The notes beneath the pieces were generated by a model that saw nothing but the letters and a program-made list of their open reading frames with translations, did no database searches and was not told the origin of the DNA. A stretch of DNA of 64,000 nt from Cyclobacterium sp. 1_MG-2023 (GTDB lineage: Bacteria; Bacteroidota; Bacteroidia; Cytophagales; Cyclobacteriaceae), in NCBI RefSeq assembly GCF_030546805.1, contig NZ_JAUOPC010000002.1, positions 248,001 to 312,000 on the forward strand, given 5' to 3'. The position numbers were made by a program, and so were the translations under genes. Positions 63,684 through 64,000 of this stretch are shown here, piece after piece. Numbering within the stretch: the stretch's first letter is position 1; every line of letters starts with the position of its first letter.

Positions 63684-64000
63684 TTATTTAATCACTTGTA
63701 CCCAGCCTTTGTATTGTTTCTCTTTCTTATCAAAATCTACGCCTTTAACTTGATAATAATAAGTTCCTGGCAATAAACCTTCAGCATACCAATCGTTTTG
63801 ATAATCTTTAGAAGAAAAAACGATGTCCCCCCACCGGTTAAATATCACCAATTCAAGTCGTTCAAATCTATGGGAGGCCCTTATTACAAATGTTTCATTT
63901 TTACCATCTCCATCAGGTTTGAATACATTTGGGATAAATAGTGGAAGGATTGTTTTCACTTCAATAGAAGTGTTGTTTTCGGGTAAAATATCTTGTCCTT
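63684..64000 (-). CDS. T9SS type B (gliding motility-associated) C-terminal domain of a surface protein, 5' part outside window
   Basis: The frame is open through the right edge; a GTG at 63959 is not a real start. The visible 105 residues form the CTD: FIPNVFKPDGDGKNETFVIRA, LVIFNRWGDIVFSSKDYQNDW and LLPGTYYYQVKG, ending GWVQVIK. It is the sorting domain of the gliding motility-associated C-terminal type. The protein proper, probably a large adhesin with repeats, lies beyond the window. The PorP/SprF gene follows at once. Confidence 0.93.
   Translation of the reverse strand, partial: GQDILPENNTSIEVKTILPLFIPNVFKPDGDGKNETFVIRASHRFERLELVIFNRWGDIVFSSKDYQNDWYAEGLLPGTYYYQVKGVDFDKKEKQYKGWVQVIK

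Overview
The window looks like chromosomal DNA from a marine-type member of the Bacteroidota, most likely order Cytophagales (a Cyclobacterium/Algoriphagus-like organism; this is inferred from gene content, not from a marker gene). The reasons are: a full-length SprA translocon of the type IX secretion system (T9SS), a PorP/SprF-type outer-membrane protein next to a protein with a gliding-motility/T9SS C-terminal sorting domain, a DUF5686 CarboxypepD_reg-like protein, promoters of the TTTG-N18/19-TAnnTTTG type, low GC and weak Shine-Dalgarno sequences. I see no rRNA, tRNA, CRISPR array, insertion sequence or prophage.

Region 1 (about 1-25,850; mostly + strand) is accessory and catabolic. After a partial outer-membrane protein gene comes a GntR-regulated cluster: a Tat-exported Gfo/Idh/MocA protein that lacks the usual EKP lysine motif, a class III aminotransferase, an SDR dehydrogenase, a cytoplasmic ceramidase-fold amidohydrolase and a sodium:solute symporter. 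It is followed by an exported set: a PVC-type lipoprotein with a dehydrogenase-like domain and a CxxCH heme site, two more ceramidase-fold hydrolases with signal peptides, and a polysaccharide deacetylase. I read this as a degradation route for some N-acylated amino compound; the substrate is unknown. After a few small genes (DsrE-like, HxlR regulator, VOC protein) a LacI-type regulator stands divergent to a second set: a Tat-exported Gfo/Idh oxidoreductase, an SSS transporter and a NagB-NagA fusion (GlcN6P deaminase joined to GlcNAc6P deacetylase). That points to amino-sugar uptake and catabolism. A NUDIX hydrolase ends the region.

Region 2 (about 25,900-49,040; - strand) is a long run of closely packed core genes: enoyl-CoA hydratase, a lipid-linked glycan flippase, dut, a TPR protein, a DUF4292 lipoprotein, an EnvC-like factor, tatA, gatA, an MltD-like LysM transglycosylase, a DUF4837 lipoprotein, the malic enzyme maeB, ruvA, sprA, gcvH, a VanZ-like protein, tonB and a DUF2237 protein. 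Clear promoters stand before the hydratase, tatA and gcvH, so this is several transcription units.

Region 3 (about 49,460-64,000) holds an isocitrate dehydrogenase with a strong terminator, a glycosyltransferase, an ECF sigma factor coupled to an unknown membrane protein, a block of glycan/envelope genes on the - strand (flippase, glycosyltransferase, methyltransferase, YfhO-like membrane protein), a Rossmann-fold NAD(P)-binding protein, a SulP anion transporter, and a T9SS pair (PorP/SprF plus a partial surface protein) at the right edge.
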